From Coprinus comatus (taxonomy: Eukaryota > Basidiomycota > Agaricomycetes > Agaricales > Agaricaceae): a DNA stretch of 64,000 bases. The stretch lies in contig JAWPGT010000002.1 in assembly GCA_034638255.1 (NCBI GenBank), positions 1,178,001 to 1,242,000 on the forward strand, written 5' to 3'. Below the pieces are notes generated by a model. That model saw only the letters and a list, made by a program, of their open reading frames with translations. It was not told the DNA's origin and did not search any database. Of this stretch, positions 44,301 to 56,977 are shown in pieces; the first letter of the stretch is position 1, and each line of letters begins with the position of its first letter. The translations under genes were made by a program, and so were the position numbers.

Positions 44301-47300
44301 AATGCGATCATCCTCATTTTGGATTGTGACTAATAATTAATTGCCTTTGAGTTGAATGATTTTGGGAAGAGAAAGGAATGACACACCTGGGATGAAGTTT
44401 CCGCCTCACTTTTTAATCCTTCTATCCGTTTAGCTACTAATGCAGTTTGAATCTGAGGTGCAGCTATAACACAGTTTTTAGAGTCTGTATACATTGGGTT
44501 GATAGTGCAACGTACTCGGTTCGTGGCCCAAAAGACAAACGTGGGTGTCCTCGATACCAAACTTATTGTTGGTCTTTCGTCCGATAGTTGCCGCATTACG
44601 CTTAACATAGGCAAAGTGTGGACAAGTTGCTAAAGACAAGAAATACAGGGAGGGTTCACCAGGAGCTGACCACTCTAGCTCAACGAAGTCATGATGGTTG
44701 TACCATGGCGATGACATCGATGTCTGTGGAAGATGATCGTATTTGCAATAACTTCCTGTTGATGGATGAGATGTCAAAGGGACCTGTGCCTTCAGCGGTT
44801 CCTTGAAAATTGCAAGCATAGCACGCAAGTCAAGTCCTTTGATGATAGCTTCAGCTGCATAGAAGGGTTTTTTGCGCGTGACCTTCGTCGTCCCGTGGCC
44901 AATACCCTGGACTTTGGTTTCTTGGTCTCGTTGATGCATGTCGACTCGAAGCTCATCAATGAAACCTTTAACTCCAATCCAAGGAGTCATGCCATCCGTC
45001 CAGCCTTGAAAAATTGTTAGTTTAAGTCTGGAGATAAATCTGTCATATGCTCACTTTCTTTCGAGTTATCAATGTATGCATGCATTATAAAAAGCTTTGT
45101 GAGATTGATGTGATATTTGATAGTGGCGATGTGTCGACCGAACTTGGGCGAAATACTACGAGGAGCGAAGTATGTCCCAACCCGTAAGCGTAAATTGGGA
45201 ACATCCCCAAATAACGCACACCATGACCAAAAGTGTGCAAAGGCTCTAGGAGTGAGATGTAATGCACTCCTAGCGGTTTGTGAAGTTTTCGTTGAGGCTG
45301 AAAGCGAAAAGGAGAAGTGGATGAAGTCAGAACGAAATCCATCATATGAATCCTCGACCTTCTGGAAAGAAGTCAGTACTAATTTCTATTGATTAAGTAG
45401 ACAGACTGACATCAACAAGAGATTGAGCAGGCTTAGTACCCAAGCGTACGTCGTAATGTGGTATGAAGTCAAAGATCCTGCATTGTCTCTGGTAGATATC
45501 GCCAGAACAATTGATACACGATGTATGGTGGCAGGTTCTCTCGAACGCAAAACCAATCCCATAGCGAACTCCCGAATGAAGTTCAGCACAGACCTTGCGG
45601 TATGGGCTGCCCGAAGGTTGTGTCAAGTTCAAGACACCGTCGGAAGTAGGTACCCCGAAACTAGAATACTTGAGACTTTTATTTTTAAATCATAGGAGAA
45701 CCACATACCGTGGTATCGCTATCAACATCACATCACTGGTGAGCTCAAGCAGTTGTTTCTGGTCATTTGGGTAACCTATCAGCAGCTTAGGCGCCCCACT
45801 CCATACCAGGACGAAACCGGCTCCGTGATCAGCGAGATGAGCCGGGTTGCGAGAACCTATGTAGTCATTATGAAACGGTAGTGTTGCGTAGATCAAATAG
45901 TCAACCTACCTTTGAGATAACAACGAACTTCTCCCTTAAATGTAAACTTTATGGTCCAATGAGCAATGAGTCGTAGCTAAAGCAATCGTCAATATTGAGT
46001 AAAACGTATGGGTATACTAGATATACTGACCTTGTCCCAAAAGCCGACTGCAGGAGAAGGATCTCGTGGATTTGGCGTCATGGTTTCAATAACTCTGACA
46101 ATATCCTGGATAACGGGACCATAACTAACACCCCAGGAAAGAATAGTGGGACAGGTTGTAGAAATATTGATATTAGGGCGCGCATATGACTTGACAGGCA
46201 TAATTGTCTTCGGTACGTGCAAAGTCAAAGGAACAGTTCCTTGTAGCCCTTCATCTGCCGTGATAATAGGACACTCCATCCAATCCGTTGACAAAGAGGA
46301 ACCCATCTCCTCTGCAATGACTATATCTGAATCGAATGACCAAGCTGGCAATTTATCTTGGGCTTGTCCTTGGACATGAATCAGAGGAATCGGGAGATCA
46401 CGAGCAATGAGCCGAACGGAATCTAACGTAAAATTGAGGTGGAGAGGAATGAGGAGGGAGAACTCTGTATCCTTGGGCAATCCCTTTCCTTGTTCGAATA
46501 AGAACTCAGGCAGGGTGTCAAGTGGGAAAGATGGTAATGAGACTGCTAATTTGAGTGAAGCCATAGTCAATCGGAATAAGGGTGGAACATGACCAGATGT
46601 TTTGGACCCAGGAAACGGATGGTGGCCACTAACACCCTGTTGGCCGTAGAGTTTATGCAGTAGAAGTTTCTCCCGATGCAACCAAGCTGCCTTCAAATGC
46701 TGTAGTCTGATCCTCCAGTCCAAGAAATGAACCTCGTGAAGTCTTCGACGAGCATCCTCAATGGACACAGTGTGTTTAGATGTAAAATGATAATCATGGT
46801 CGTCTTTGGCTACAACGTCCGGGTCCGAGTTATTTTCCACAGCGTTGATCGCCGCCACCTTTGCAACAAAAGCATCTTCCCTTTCCAGCCTATGTTTAAC
46901 CGCTTCCAGCCCAACTTTCCAAATTGCTCCTAGTCGTGCCTCAAATGCATCATCAAGCGCTTCAATACAGAGTAATCCAATCTCGATTGTCATATTGGGT
47001 GTAAGTTTAGGCCCCTCAGCCTCGGGTGCAGGTAAATCCGTGAATGTTCCAACCTTGACAATATGGATAAGATGTTTACCGGCTTTCGCGACCACCGCAG
47101 CGTCCAAAATCAAATCTGCCAAGACATAACCATTGGGTATTCGCAAACGCAAACTTTCTCCTTTAGCAGATACGGAAACGGAGTGTGAATTCACAATAGG
47201 TAATGCGATATCCCACTCGTATAAAGTTAACAGCTCATCCCACTTCTGTTCTATGTCATGTTCCCATTTACCAACGGATAAGGGAGGTGGCACCCAGAAT

Positions 47301-50300
47301 ACCAGAGACCTCAAATGTGTGTGAATCGCTTCTCCTGTGGTACAATCGAATACGGCATTTTCGAGGCGCAGAACAACAGTTTGCTCTGGGAGTATACATA
47401 GTAGTTGGAATGCATTAAGTCGACATTGAACCGACCACTTCATATATGATTCGTGGACATTCTCTCGGACCTTAGACGAAGGCCGTACTTTTGACAGATT
47501 ATGTAGCGTTTGAACTGAGAGAAGTGAGCTGTATAGATTGCTGAGTTGGAAATTGCCTTGGACAATAGGAATGTCAATAGAAACACGGCAAACATCTTGT
47601 GGTGTTTCAGCAATGGTAGATGTGGTGAGAGAAGCGTCGGCGTGAATCCTTTCTATACGAATGAACTCTTGATCCGTCGGTTGGAGGTCGTCACGCCCAG
47701 CAAGGAAAGGATCATCTGCTTCATATTGTGTTGCAATGACCTTACGAACGATAAGATTTAGGATAGAGAGTCGGGCAAATGCAGTTATATCCAGTTCACT
47801 TTTGGACGTTTTAGCCGTTGCTATCGCATATGCTGCTCGTTCTTGAGGAAGTCCAAGCTTCATTCGCGACTCAAGCCTTCCAACATCTTCCATCCGAGAC
47901 ATATGCTTTAGGTTCAGAGCACAAAGTTCTAAGGAAACCAAGGCCTTGATCCCGACTCCACGCGAAATGTCAGTTTCGTGGGGATTGACGTCCGGTGCTG
48001 TAACAACGACAACGAACCGCGCCAAAGAGACCGAGGCCAGTATACTGGAAGGTAGTTCACTCAGGACAGATGTTTTGGGTTCCTCAAACCGTACGCGATT
48101 TGACGGAGGTAAAGGGAGCAAAGAAAGGAGTCGAACCGTGGCTGACACCGAGTCCGCGTGCCATAGTTCAACACATACTGTGTCAATGATTGTGTGCACA
48201 GTGCATGATACAGAAGAATCCTGTACTTTGTATATGCCGAGTGTTTCTTCAGCATCAGCTGTGAGGTTACCACCTATCTCCACTGGACCAACAGACAAAA
48301 CAGCTGGGTCGTTCAAGAATTCGGCATCTGTCGCAAAACCAACTGAAGTGTATCCAGAGCGAACATGTGCAAGAATAGGGTTCAAGTGAAATGAAAACAG
48401 GGCTTTCAATTGAGAACAATTTTCTGCCGAGTGGGCATCATAATTGGTAGTCAACCCAAATTCAAAGCCGTTGGATCTCATCTCCAGGGTATTAAAATCC
48501 CCATCATCATCCGACTCAAATATAACCCTACCACAGATAACACCACAGTTCACCTGGATTGCACAACTCGGTAATTGCAAACCGTCAAACTTTTGCAAGA
48601 AATTTGATTTTGTTCTCGGTCCCTTGGAATGCAGTGCCTGGTGTTGAAGGAGTTCACGCAGATCATCCAAACGATCCGTAAACTCGATCCCGCCAATACT
48701 CAGGGATAGAGTCAAAAATGGAGCGTTAGGGTCATTCTTCATGAAAGGAGAAGGCTCCAACCAAGGCGACGGCCATTGAAAGGCTACTGTTTGAAGTTTT
48801 ATAGAGCCTACAATGAGAAGAGGGACAGCATTGTGTCGTGTGTGACGTTCCAAGATAACAGTAGTACTTGAGAGTTGTAATGCATAGCTCTCTGCGTCAA
48901 AGCTTTCCTTTTTTCGTGTGCGACCGAGCCACTGCGTATGAAGGGAATCTTTGCCAGATGTACTTGGGTGGAAAGCGAAATTAATGCCCTTGATAGCAGT
49001 CTTGTAGTATGTAGTTTGATTATTCGGTGTCGAGAAAGACAACGAAGTATATGATATCCGTATACTGAGATCCTGAATTATGGACAAAGGTGACTAGATA
49101 ACAATGAGCAGCTGTGATTCAGTATGAAGACTCAAAGTACCTTGTATTTAAAATCCTTGAGTTTTCTAACGCGTGGTTTCGGTGCCTTCATTGGCGACTG
49201 GGGAAGATTATCAGAGCCGTTAGGACACACAACAAGGACACTTACAGTAAATGCTCTAAAGAAAGGAGAAGTACCTGATGTTGGTGATAACAGTCTCTTG
49301 TCGAGAGAAAGGAACGACGTAGTGGGAGAAATGGAAAGTGAAAAGATTGACGAGGACCGTTCACGGCTCTTAGCCGCCGTGGCTAGTATAGGACTGGCCG
49401 GTTTGGTTTGGTTTGAGGTAGTTGAAGTCAGTGACGATTGCGGTGTTGCAGGCGACGAAGGTGAATGCATAGCACCTAATGGTCCGAAATTTGGACTCCG
49501 TAATTTGGGACGGCTGATTGCACGAAGTATATCGTTGAGAAGGTTAACTTTGACTGCAATCTCTTCGATGCTGAGTCCCAAAGTTAGACTATTATCATCA
49601 ATAGTAGCAGATTTAGGGTGGAAATTAAAATTCCCTCCAAGTTCCACAGTTCCAGGTAAATGCAAGAATGTCCTTGTCCCTTCGTGACCGCCTAAGAGCC
49701 AATTTTCACTCATCAGCTTCATACCATATTATAAATCGACACAACGCACCGGTGTAACCACAAATTGGAGTAGTCCCAGTAACATCACAAAGTTTGAAGG
49801 AGATACTAGCGAATCCCTGTGTACGTCCCCAAGCCACATCCAGTGCCCTTTGAAAACTCTCCTTCATTTTCCTCTGCCATTCTGCCATCCCATACAGTTT
49901 CCACGAACCCGTCCGCATAGGGGTATTAGTTACTGCAGGATCCAACACACTTTCAATCTGGGTTAAATCCAATGCGCAATGCAAATTTATCTCGTCCGCT
50001 ACGATTTGGGTTCCTGGAATCTCTGCAACTATAAACACCGTCGAATGCAGCTCGAAAGACAAAGCCTGGGTAACAGCAGGTAACCACCTCATTCCAAGTC
50101 GCATACACGCTACAACATAAGTCCTCATCCAAGGTCTTAGCCAAGGTTCAAGCTTCAACGCAACCTTCGTGATAACGCGCCACAAACGCCCAGCCAATGG
50201 CGAAGGATGCAAATCTGCTAATGTGAGGTTTCTTCTATGTTTTGTCTTCTTCCTCTTCAACACGGCTTCTTCCACTTCCTTGTGCATCTCCACCTTCAAT

Positions 50301-50614
50301 CCGTCTATCCTTAGTGTCCAGCGCCTTTTGCCATCTACCACACCAAATACATATCCTATCCTCTCCGCTCTGCATGTCCACCTCCCTCTAGAAAAATATA
50401 GGCCCTTGATAGAACGTAAACTAATACTTCGTATGCGAATGTGTTTTGAGGTCAGTGTGAGCAACCAAGGGGCGATGTAGGTCCTTAAAAGCAGGCCAAG
50501 CGTGAACAGTCTCACAAACCACACCAGGAGAGTTGACCATGGACTATTGGAAGAGCCTATGAAGAGATTCCGAAATATAGCATGTAACATGTTGCTAAGA
50601 TTCCATCGAGACAT
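41335..50614 (-). CDS. FMP27: Fmp27/Hobbit bridge-like lipid transfer protein (BLTP2 family; apparent frameshift)
   Basis: Giant tube-shaped protein of ER-plasma membrane contacts that moves lipids (BLTP2, Hobbit, SABRE family). Start MSRWNLSNMLHAIFRNLFIG is followed by the membrane anchor FVRLFTLGLLLRTYIAPWLL. Single exon 45989-49087 carries 1,000 residues of beta-rich repeats and the start of the family's GFWDK box (SPAVGFWDKVSISS). ADHGAGFVLVWSG and FAHFWSWCALFGDVPNLRLR follow. Next come GWTDGMTPWIGVKGFIDELR and DFVELEWSAPGEPSLYFLSL. The C-terminal end has RKLGASRSFTDLRSTRHGE, KTRSSQKTFIYVKIS and NQFIPSNMSWKGWMKMVFHQ. About fifteen exons. At about 42235-42245 a one-base loss (GCC-TT context) breaks the frame between SPRA and LIYLRPESDSKHEGLAPP; probably a sequencing error. 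Not every exon junction was checked. Confidence 0.88.
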
Positions 50615-51050
50615 GGAGTAGATGCAAACCAAAACCGTTGGCCGAATAAGAGAATGTGTGTCTGAGCGCGTAGGGGTGGGTTAGTGAATAGTTTGGGTAT
50701 GGTGTGCTTAGAGGCACTTTGACATGTATGAAGGATATGATGCCAGCTATTGAAACAAGAGTGTCAGAACAAACGTGGGATCCACACCGTATAGTTTGCT
50801 TAATGTCTAAACTAAACGAATTTGTCAACCTTCCTTCTTTGGCTTTGTTTTCCGTACCGTAGCGCGCGCTTAGAACAAACCCATTTGTGAGAGTACACTC
50901 TGAGATGTTACATTAGAAATGTAAGTAATTAACATACACTACGATAACTATCGAGCCAATGGAAAAAAAAATGGGATCATTCATCTGTCGGCGTATCCAG
51001 GACGCTTAACACAATTTCAGCACATCATAATCAGAGCGCCCAAAGAGAAC
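50615..51050. other. Intergenic between FMP27 start and DPB2 end
   Basis: 436 bases, tandem minus-strand spacer; no gene seen. It should contain the FMP27 promoter and the DPB2 3' UTR. A run of eight A lies at about 50963-50971. Confidence 0.45.
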
Positions 51051-53132
51051 TCACCATTCTTCAGAGTTAAGCTCAGCGGGTTTGTACATCCAGAATATTG
51101 GTGAATAGGCTGTAAAACTGCCTGGGTTGAAGACATGACAGCCCATATAGGTCAGCTTAAACCTGTCGTATTTGTCGGCGAGTACCAACTATCCTTGGGT
51201 CATTAAACTGCCTAAAAATAGCTGAGCAAGGAATGGACATACGACAGTTGGTAATGGATATAGGCGAAGGGAATGATCATAGTCCGGTAGTACAGGCTGA
51301 ATGCTCAATGCCAAAGGACACAAATGTCCCTGATCTAGAATGGTTTGTACGAGCTTTTACCGACTTAGAGCCATGTATTTCTCGGGTAACAAAACACACC
51401 TACAAATCGTTTCAAGTCCTTGCTTGAGATATCCGGCTTGGCACCAACAACATTTCTTAACATCTTGGACATCAGATCCTCCCTAAAAATGACAATTTCC
51501 TGATCGAAAAACTTGATTCGGCAAGGGTTCGTTGCAAAGTGTACTTTTGGGACCTTGGCTTTCAGTTTTGTTACAAAACTCGGCATAATCGGTCGTTTTG
51601 GTACCACAGAATTGTGCGTAATATCTTGGGGACCGGGTACAAGGACAAAATGTGTGTTTTTGACAATAGGTGGGTATTGTGTGATTAGGTCCGCAAGTGT
51701 GTCGAATCCATCTGCATAGATTTACGGTGTTTGTTACATTACAAAACTTAGAACTTTGAAATAGTCATACCTTGGTATCGCTGAATATCACGTCCATTTC
51801 CCTGTGCTATAGACCGACTCGAAAAATTACCACACAGTACAATAATTCTGGGTATGAAGTCTGTTTCAATACAATGATCAAACATTTTCCGAAGATTGAT
51901 GATAATCTCCGGAACATCCAGATGTACATCTGAAAGGAAGAAGAAATGCAAGTCTTTGAGATCTTCCCGGACGCGGACCGCAAAATGGGCCTAAGTACCA
52001 AGTCAGCTGTAAAGTATGCATCCACGAACTTAACTCACATCCTCCAATATAGAAGTTGAGCCTTTCCCAAGGAAATCAATATGGCCGTATATTGATCTAC
52101 AATGGTTAAACACTCTTACAAAAGCTGTACAAGAAGATATCACTTACCGAGCTATAGCACGCGTCTCGGAAGGCGGTTGACCAACAGCAATAACCTTCAA
52201 CGTCGCATCCTCTGTGTACTCTCCTTCAATCAGAGCAAATCCGCCTTCAGTATACAAGCCGTCACCAGGTTCATCCTAGCTGTCACTTTCAATATTCCCA
52301 ACCAAGATTCATTGAAGCAAACACTCACCAAACTTGAATAATCCAAGACCACACTACCATCCCCGTCCTCCAAACACATCTTTCCTTCTTGGTTATGTGT
52401 CAGCATTCCTAGTAACAGGAATCTCTGACCAGGTCTTCCTAATAGTTGTTTCGTTGATTTCAAAGTGACGAGTTTCTCTCGATCTCGTGAAGGTATTGTG
52501 GACGGTGCAAAATGTTCATTTCGGAGGACAGACTGGCGGATGATATTTAATCTATCTCGGATTGCAGTTACCCTTGATTCTGGAGTAGCTGATACAGACA
52601 GTTGTACAGATGATCTTTAAGCGTCATACATATAAGCTCTAATTAAGTGCAATATTTGATAACGAATCACATACCGTTCAAAGGTTCCTCTCTCGTCTGA
52701 CCACATCCACCGGGGCATTTCATACGCGTCAATGAAGAACAAATGATTCTCTGGATTCAATAAACCATCGTGGTGCATTTCCACATCGTCGTCCTGTTCC
52801 TGTAAACCATCATAGACTCGTCTTAGTACATCCACAGAAACTTTCATTGTCGCATCTACACAGTACAATATTGATATGAGTATTTTCACGCGTCATAGAA
52901 GCCATGTAGCATACCGTCCTGTTTATTGTATTCTTTTGCAAGAGTTTCGAGACTAGATTCGAGATCCTCACCGGCTATTTCATGTTCTTGCAGGATACGC
53001 TCAATGAAGTCAATAGCATCTGGCCCCAATGCATTACTATATTTTCTAAAGACCTATGGTAACAGTGAGCTGAGGGTATGAATGAAAAAGGTGTGGACTG
53101 ACTTTAATAATCGACCTCTGAGTTGGATCCAT
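51051..53132 (-). CDS. DPB2: DNA polymerase epsilon subunit B (Dpb2)
   Basis: Second subunit of the leading-strand replicase, tying Pol2 to the CMG helicase. The N-terminal helical domain is [20 protein letters not shown] and [34 protein letters not shown] links to the OB fold ([20 protein letters not shown], then [14 protein letters not shown]). The C-terminal inactive calcineurin-like phosphatase fold has [31 protein letters not shown] and [12 protein letters not shown]. The end reads [20 protein letters not shown] then ELNSEEW. About nine exons in frame. The start codon forms a CCATGG palindrome, shared with a plus-strand ATG of the next gene. Confidence 0.93.
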
Positions 53133-53205
53133 GGTAGCGAGTTCCCCAAAAGGCAGGGGCCGTCATTGCCCAAGTCACAGTGTCTCCCTAGTCCTCACCG
53201 CATCA

Positions 53206-54723
53206 ATGTTCTCGACACTTGATCTCGACCTCCGTCCAGGCAATGGCATTGGTCCTTTTACACTTGGTTCTTCTCTCTTTACTATTCTTTCTCTCCTCAG
53301 GCATGCTCCCCACAACCACCATTTCCCCCAGGTCGAGTTTAAATACGACCCTGATGCCCCAAGCACATCTCCCATTCTCCTCTTACTGCGCCCTCACATA
53401 GATCTCCTCTTCTCAGGTCGCAACCAACGACTACATACTATCTGTGTACGGCGTCTGAGGGATGGAACGGTCCCATTGGTCTTGAAATACAAGGATGCTA
53501 TATTGAGCTCTGTGGGTGATACTACTAGTACAGGCGAAGTCTTGAGAAGAGTGTGTGTGAGTAGGGCATTTGGCCCTACATATCCTACGGGTGACGACCT
53601 ACGTTATCCCGGTGTTTGGTTTAGTTTCGAAGAAGACGGTCCTGGTATAGGTCCTTCTGGAGTCACTGGGCGAGATTCTGTGAAAGGAAAACAATCTGAA
53701 GATAGGTTACAAGAAGTTAAGCGGGTAATTGTATCCCAGAAGATAGTAGACGGGAAGGCTCAAGATGCTTTAGACGAGGTTGTCGAGTGTCCTGCGATGT
53801 ATGGTGAGATTGAACGAGCTATAATCAAGGTTCGTATCACCGCCCGGTCTATAAGGTAAGGTTGTTATCTCATTGAGAATTATAGGTACGCGACGGTATA
53901 CGCCTTGATTTTTACCCCAGCAACACCTCCAAACCTCTGCGCATACGCCTACACGAGACGACGTCACAAGACCTCATGCTAGACCTTGGTCCTCCTCTAC
54001 GAGTACATTACAAAGAGGATGAACGTATGACGATCCATTCAAACAAGCGAGGTGGAACCAATGACAACGAATCCGATTGTAGGTCCCCTTTCTACATAGC
54101 CTTACTATATCATAACATCGATGATAGATTTCTATAATTATTTCCAGCATGGTCTTGATTTTTTCATCTCCGGGCGCACGCATATCGTCAAGAAGATAAT
54201 AATTCACACCAACATAGTACGTTACTCTACATCGTACTCGCTCATGTTCTCAAGGGTATTATAGCCCGGATCTCCATTATTTCAGCAATACAAACGGTGT
54301 AACTGGGAAATTGAATGTGAGCCAGAAGATGATGAAGATGGTAAACATTTTCAACCCATTATCCATCGACCAACTCCTGGACTAAGTACGCTCTTCAGAT
54401 ACCCCGCCCAGGAAACGATTCGACGACCGGGTATGCCTCTTTTTCATCGATTTATGTTTATTTTGTTTTACTTGACAATTGTCGTTTGTAGTTTGAGACA
54501 TTAAGTCACTTTTTAAGTCCCCGAGATCCACCACCATCAATGCACCTAAATCGTACAGACGAAGAAGAAGGGCTACAACTCCCAAATCCTACTAGTCGTT
54601 GTGTGTATCATTCTTCCTTTTCTTGTAGTTAACATGCTCACATGTGTCATAGTATATGGATACGACGGCATCATTCTTGAAGTCCTCGAAACCTCCGCAG
54701 TTGTATCAGTAACCCTCTTCTAA
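53206..54723 (+). CDS. PHAF1/UPF0183 family protein
   Basis: Homologue of human PHAF1 (C16orf70), a phagophore-associated autophagy factor that works with BCAS3. Landmarks: LDLDLRPGNGIGPFTLGSSL near the start, LLFSGRNQRLHTICVRRLR, then TYPTGDDLRYPGVWFSFEED and DGIRLDFYPSNTSKPLRIRL. YFYNYFQHGLDFFISGRTHI follows, then KKIIIHTNIPG. The C terminus is YGYDGIILEVLETSAVVSVTL. The start MFSTLDLDL at 53206 is preferred because the first 25 codons from 53131 are unlike the family and overlap the DPB2 start. About six exons. Biochemical role is unknown in fungi. Confidence 0.85.
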
Positions 54724-54875
54724 TCACAATGAACTCATTCTCAGATAGAACCATCCCATGAAGTATGCTGTATCTGTGCTTGTACCGTATATACATAAAG
54801 CAATTATACCAATAATTACATGCGCGATGTAGGGTGAGTAAAATATTGTCATGAAGAAAAAATCTCTTGATTTCT

Positions 54876-56768
54876 TTATGACGTCAATGTAGAGGTAGAG
54901 GGCTTGGAGGTAGAAGTAGATGCAGCTTTGGTTTGTGCGCTGGTTTTGGTGGCTCGGTTGAGAATATACCACCTCACAAGGTCTAATGTAGCCGATGCAT
55001 CTTCAGCTGACGAATGCCCAACTGAAGCATCGCCAGTTTGAATGAATTTTCCTAGCTTTTCTCTTACACTAGATGATATGTCAGCAATCTGCTTTTGTTG
55101 AAGGGCCAACTGCAACTGACAGGTCTCGCAATGCTCTCCTATACGGTGGCCCCGCCCTGTGCGGGAAAAGAATGGCAGTATCAACGCACTTACTATGAAC
55201 GATGCGCATCGTTTTCAGATCATTCTCGAGCCCATGGCCAACAAGGATCGTTTCTGAACTTATGATTGAATCTAACGATTTACGGATGGAATCCAAAGGT
55301 AAAACTGCTGATGCGTGATTTTCTTTTGTTATACCTGAAAATCGCGTGATGTAATCACTACATAGACACCGTGAGCAGAGGACAATGAAAGGGAAAGGTT
55401 GACACGCACACGATGTAAACGTCGTCATCCATTCGTACCAATTCATCAAATACTGATTTGCCTTTGCCATCTACGACAGAAACGCGACCTACTCTGAAAC
55501 CACCAGTTGTATATACCATCTCACAATCGATGGCGACAACGTCGAGAGCCGAGTCTGTAGATTGAGGAGGCCTCAAGGTAGAAAATGCATGTCGAGAATG
55601 AAGTTGTTGAGGGGATGATTCGTAGAAGACATGTCGTCCATGAACACACCCTTCACTATCCACCACTGGTCGCGAGCAGCATGTATACATGCGCACTTTT
55701 TCGCCTTGAAATGGCTTAGAAATAATAGGTATAGTTTTGACTTGACCCACCTCCAACTTTGACCATTTGTGGTTTACCCCAGTGATGAACGCACTCGGTT
55801 TCGGGGCCTATGCGGGCTACTTGGAATGGTTGGGCACAACGTTCACATTTCATAACTTGGCCTTCGGCACTTGGCTGGTCGCCACCAAGTCCTTCAGGAA
55901 TTTGGACCATGAAACCCCACTTTTCCATATCTTCGTGAGACATGATGAGAGGTTCGAGATGTTTACGAGTAAGCACTAGGGATTCAAGCGACTTTGCTCG
56001 TTCAGCTCGATCCTTGATTTCATCTTCAGTTCCGACGGACGGGTGGGACACTGAGTCTGGTGCGGTGCGACGCTTGATAGCTGCAACGCATTGAATGACG
56101 GCCTATGCTGGTTAGCAAGTCAAAGTGGGCAAGAGGGATCTCTTTTACATTTCTGTATGTAAGTTTGCTAGATTTTTTGTAGACCTCTTCTTCCTGTTTG
56201 AGGGCATGTTCTGCCGCAAGAGTTGGATTCAGATGACTTATGGAGCTGTAGAGTGTTGTGAAATGGTCGTAAAGCGTCTTGAGCATGGTCTGCATAGGTA
56301 TTAGGACCAAAGGTGGCAGTAATTGGTACGATTACTTTCCTGCCTGACTGGAACGGCGACAAAAGACTGTGCGGCGTTTACCCGTAGGACTGGGACGCCA
56401 TTCTGGGTTAATTAGCAGGATGCAGCGAATGATTGATGAAGTATACTTACAGAAGTTGTATTAGAGGTAGGGACTGCAACTGGTCTGGTGATTGGGCCTG
56501 TTCTCTGAAGCTTGCGAGGTGGCTCTCCTGCGGCGGAACCCAGTAGGCCTGGAGACTGTGAGATCTGTCGCTTAACCGCTGCCGGCTTGGGCTGGAGTTG
56601 GGGTTGAGGTTGAGGTTGAGGCTTAGGCTTAGGTTGTTGGACAGGAAAGTCAAGCTGCTTTGGAGGAGGCAGATCCTCTGTGTTCTTGTGTGAGAAGAGG
56701 CACGAGGCACGGGTACATGGATTATCTGGACATGGGAGAGAGTGGAATAGACCAAGGACTGGGAACAT
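54876..56768 (-). CDS. REX-type DEDDh 3'-5' RNA exonuclease with N-terminal CCCH finger
   Basis: RNA exonuclease of the Rex1/Rex3/REXO1 group, trimming structural RNAs. Start MFPVLGLFHSLPCPDNPCTR at 56768; the reading frame opens 8 codons earlier. The first 30 residues contain a compact CCCH zinc finger (C-x4-C-x4-C-x3-H). A Gln/Pro low-complexity linker follows. MKCERCAQPFQ and TCCSRPV with nearby HHWGK and HGRHVFY form a second metal site. The exonuclease domain has DVVAIDCEMVYTTGG (ExoI), then ILVGHGLENDLKTMRIVHSK (ExoII) and GHSSAEDASATLDLVRWYIL (ExoIII with the His). All DEDDh residues are present. The last intron uses a GTCAGT donor to give RDLVREKLGKFIQ. Assignment to Rex3 versus Rex1 is open. 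Confidence 0.85.
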
Positions 56769-56977
56769 GGGGGGAAGAGAGAGAAGAGTCACGTGCTATG
56801 TGACATTGGCGGTGAAGAGGAGGAGAGGTGGTTGTTGCGAGCCATGGAAGGGATTGAGTGAGTGCTGCGAATGTCTGAGATCGACAGCTGCTGACTCTGC
56901 CAGAAACGACCCCAGCCACCATCTTACTGGGCCTTTTACCCCGCAGACGTCCGTCCCTTCTTTTCTCTTCCACCCAG

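Noticed and set aside
48061..48273. Small frames inside the 1,000-residue FMP27 exon
   Set aside because: They are shadows in other frames of one long uninterrupted coding exon.
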